A stretch of 5,441 nucleotides of DNA from an uncultured Propioniciclava sp. (GTDB lineage: Bacteria > Actinomycetota > Actinomycetes > Propionibacteriales > Propionibacteriaceae): NCBI GenBank assembly GCA_937872005.1, contig CALMPQ010000162.1:1-5441 (forward strand). Direction: 5' to 3'. The position numbers were made by a program, and so were the translations under genes. The notes under the pieces were generated by a model that did no database searches, was not told the origin of the DNA, and worked only from the letters and a program-made list of their open reading frames with translations. Of the stretch, positions 4,691 to 5,441 are shown piece after piece. Positions within the stretch are counted from its first letter, which is position 1; the number at the start of each line of letters is the position of its first letter.

Positions 4691-5441
4691 CAGCCAGGAG
4701 GCCGCGACGAAATACTCCAGGTGCACGCCGGGCGCGGCGGCATCCTCGGCCACGCCCCAGACCACCGCACCGTCGCGCCTGCGCATGCGTCCGAGTTGGC
4801 GCATCAGGCCGAGGAAGGCCTCGCGGTCGGCATCGTCGATGCGGTATTCAACCGTCACCAGCACCGGGCCGCGGTCGTGGTCCACCGGCACTGCCAGTTC
4901 CGGCGCCGGCCAGGTGCCGGCCGGTTGCAGGTCCAGCTGCTCGGTGCCGGCAATGCGCACCCGCCAGACCAGCAGCGCGGCGATGGCCGCACCGGTGGCC
5001 GCCACGGTCAAGGCCAGCGGAATGGACGCACGCTGGGCCAACCCGCCCCACAACAGCGAACCGCTGGCCATGCCGAGCGAGAACACGACGATGTACAGCG
5101 CCAGCGCACGGGCCCGCACCCACGCCGGCACGGCCGTCTGCGCGGCGATCTGCAGCGAGGACAGCACGGTGATCCACGCGGCCCCGTTCACCAGCATCAC
5201 CGGTGCCAGCCAGGCCAGCTGGCGCAGGTGGGCCAGGCCGAGCAGGCTGGCCGCACAAGCCAGCGTTGCCGTCAGCACCAGCGTGTCGCGATCGTGCCTG
5301 GCGCGCAGCGATGGCAGCCACAGCGCACCGCCGATGGCACCGATGCCGATGCAGCCCAGCAGGATGCCGTAACTGCCGGCACCGAGTTTCATCTCGCCGC
5401 GCACCACCAGCGGCTGCAGTGCGGTCATCGCGCTGGCGAAC
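4673..5441 (-). CDS. MFS_3-family transporter, C-terminal half (5' end outside window, 3' end lost at junction)
   Basis: Major facilitator transporter of the MFS_3 (EntS-like) group. About 256 residues are visible. The frame is open past the Met at 5428 to the window edge (FASAMTALQPLVV), so the true start is upstream, outside the window; relatives are about 520-540 residues. About five membrane helices can be seen, including YGILLGCIGIGAIGGALWL, LVLTATLACAASLLGLAHL, a segment around MLVNGAAWITVLSSLQIAAQ, ALALYIVVFSLGMASGSLLW and IPLALTVAATGAAIAALLVW. A soluble tail follows (VLVTVEYRIDDADREAFLGL to EYFVAASWLEHLRQH), which has the dimeric alpha-beta look of the antibiotic-monooxygenase-like domain that closes this family. 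Codon choice (heavy CTG, CAG, GGC) and protein similarity suggest Xanthomonadaceae, judged from memory. The last few residues and stop are lost at the join. Substrate unknown. Confidence 0.78.

Noticed and set aside
4690..5441. Horizontal gene transfer of a Stenotrophomonas-like transporter into an actinobacterium
   Set aside because: Both genes are cut mid-sequence at a shared word, with no mobile-element ends; a chimera explains it better.
1..5441. tRNA, rRNA, CRISPR array, riboswitch or transposase
   Set aside because: No cloverleaf, spaced direct repeats, rRNA-like stretches or transposase motifs were seen; nearly all sequence is explained by protein genes.

Overview
The window reads as high-GC actinobacterial DNA from about 1 to 4,672. 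Supporting signs are very strong G/C third-position bias, short or absent 5' leaders, a YtrA-type GntR regulator, an MshB/Mca-like PIG-L deacetylase of the kind linked to mycothiol metabolism, and CTTCGACARGCT-type dispersed repeats. A Propionibacteriales-like or Micrococcales-like source is plausible but cannot be fixed from sequence alone. From about 4,690 to the end the DNA looks different: a minus-strand MFS_3 transporter that resembles Xanthomonadaceae (Stenotrophomonas-like) proteins. The switch falls inside another gene.

Layout. 1-438 (-): 5' half of an EamA/RhtA-type exporter, cut by the window edge. 484-750 (+): C-terminal remnant of a LysR regulator, divergent from the exporter. 751-812: promoter region with a perfect 16-bp palindrome plus a third copy of its half-site. 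813-1667 and 1654-2004 (+): an unrecognised seven-helix membrane protein overlapping a YtrA-type GntR regulator, probably one autoregulated unit. 2008-2394 (-): VOC/glyoxalase-like gene with an in-frame amber codon. 2395-2418: a 24-bp divergent spacer with two overlapping, opposed -10 elements, each 7 nt from a start codon. 2419-3754 (+): cytochrome P450 broken by one extra C in a C6 run. 3765-4511 (+): PIG-L deacetylase carrying two repeat copies in its 3' part. 4508-~4690 (+): first 61 codons of a TSUP (TauE/SafE) permease. ~4673-5441 (-): C-terminal half of the MFS_3 transporter.

How the genes fit together. P450, PIG-L deacetylase and TSUP permease are tightly spaced (10 bp, then a 4-bp GTGA overlap) and probably form one transcript, but no pathway can be named from them. 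The membrane protein and GntR regulator form a second unit. The exporter and LysR remnant look like a transporter-regulator pair whose regulator has been lost.

No new defence, mobile or RNA system is visible. The strongest signal is the gene-internal join of two unrelated genomes at an 18-bp shared word, best explained as an assembly or library chimera. With one amber codon and one homopolymer frameshift also present, sequence quality should be checked before any biological reading of the broken genes.
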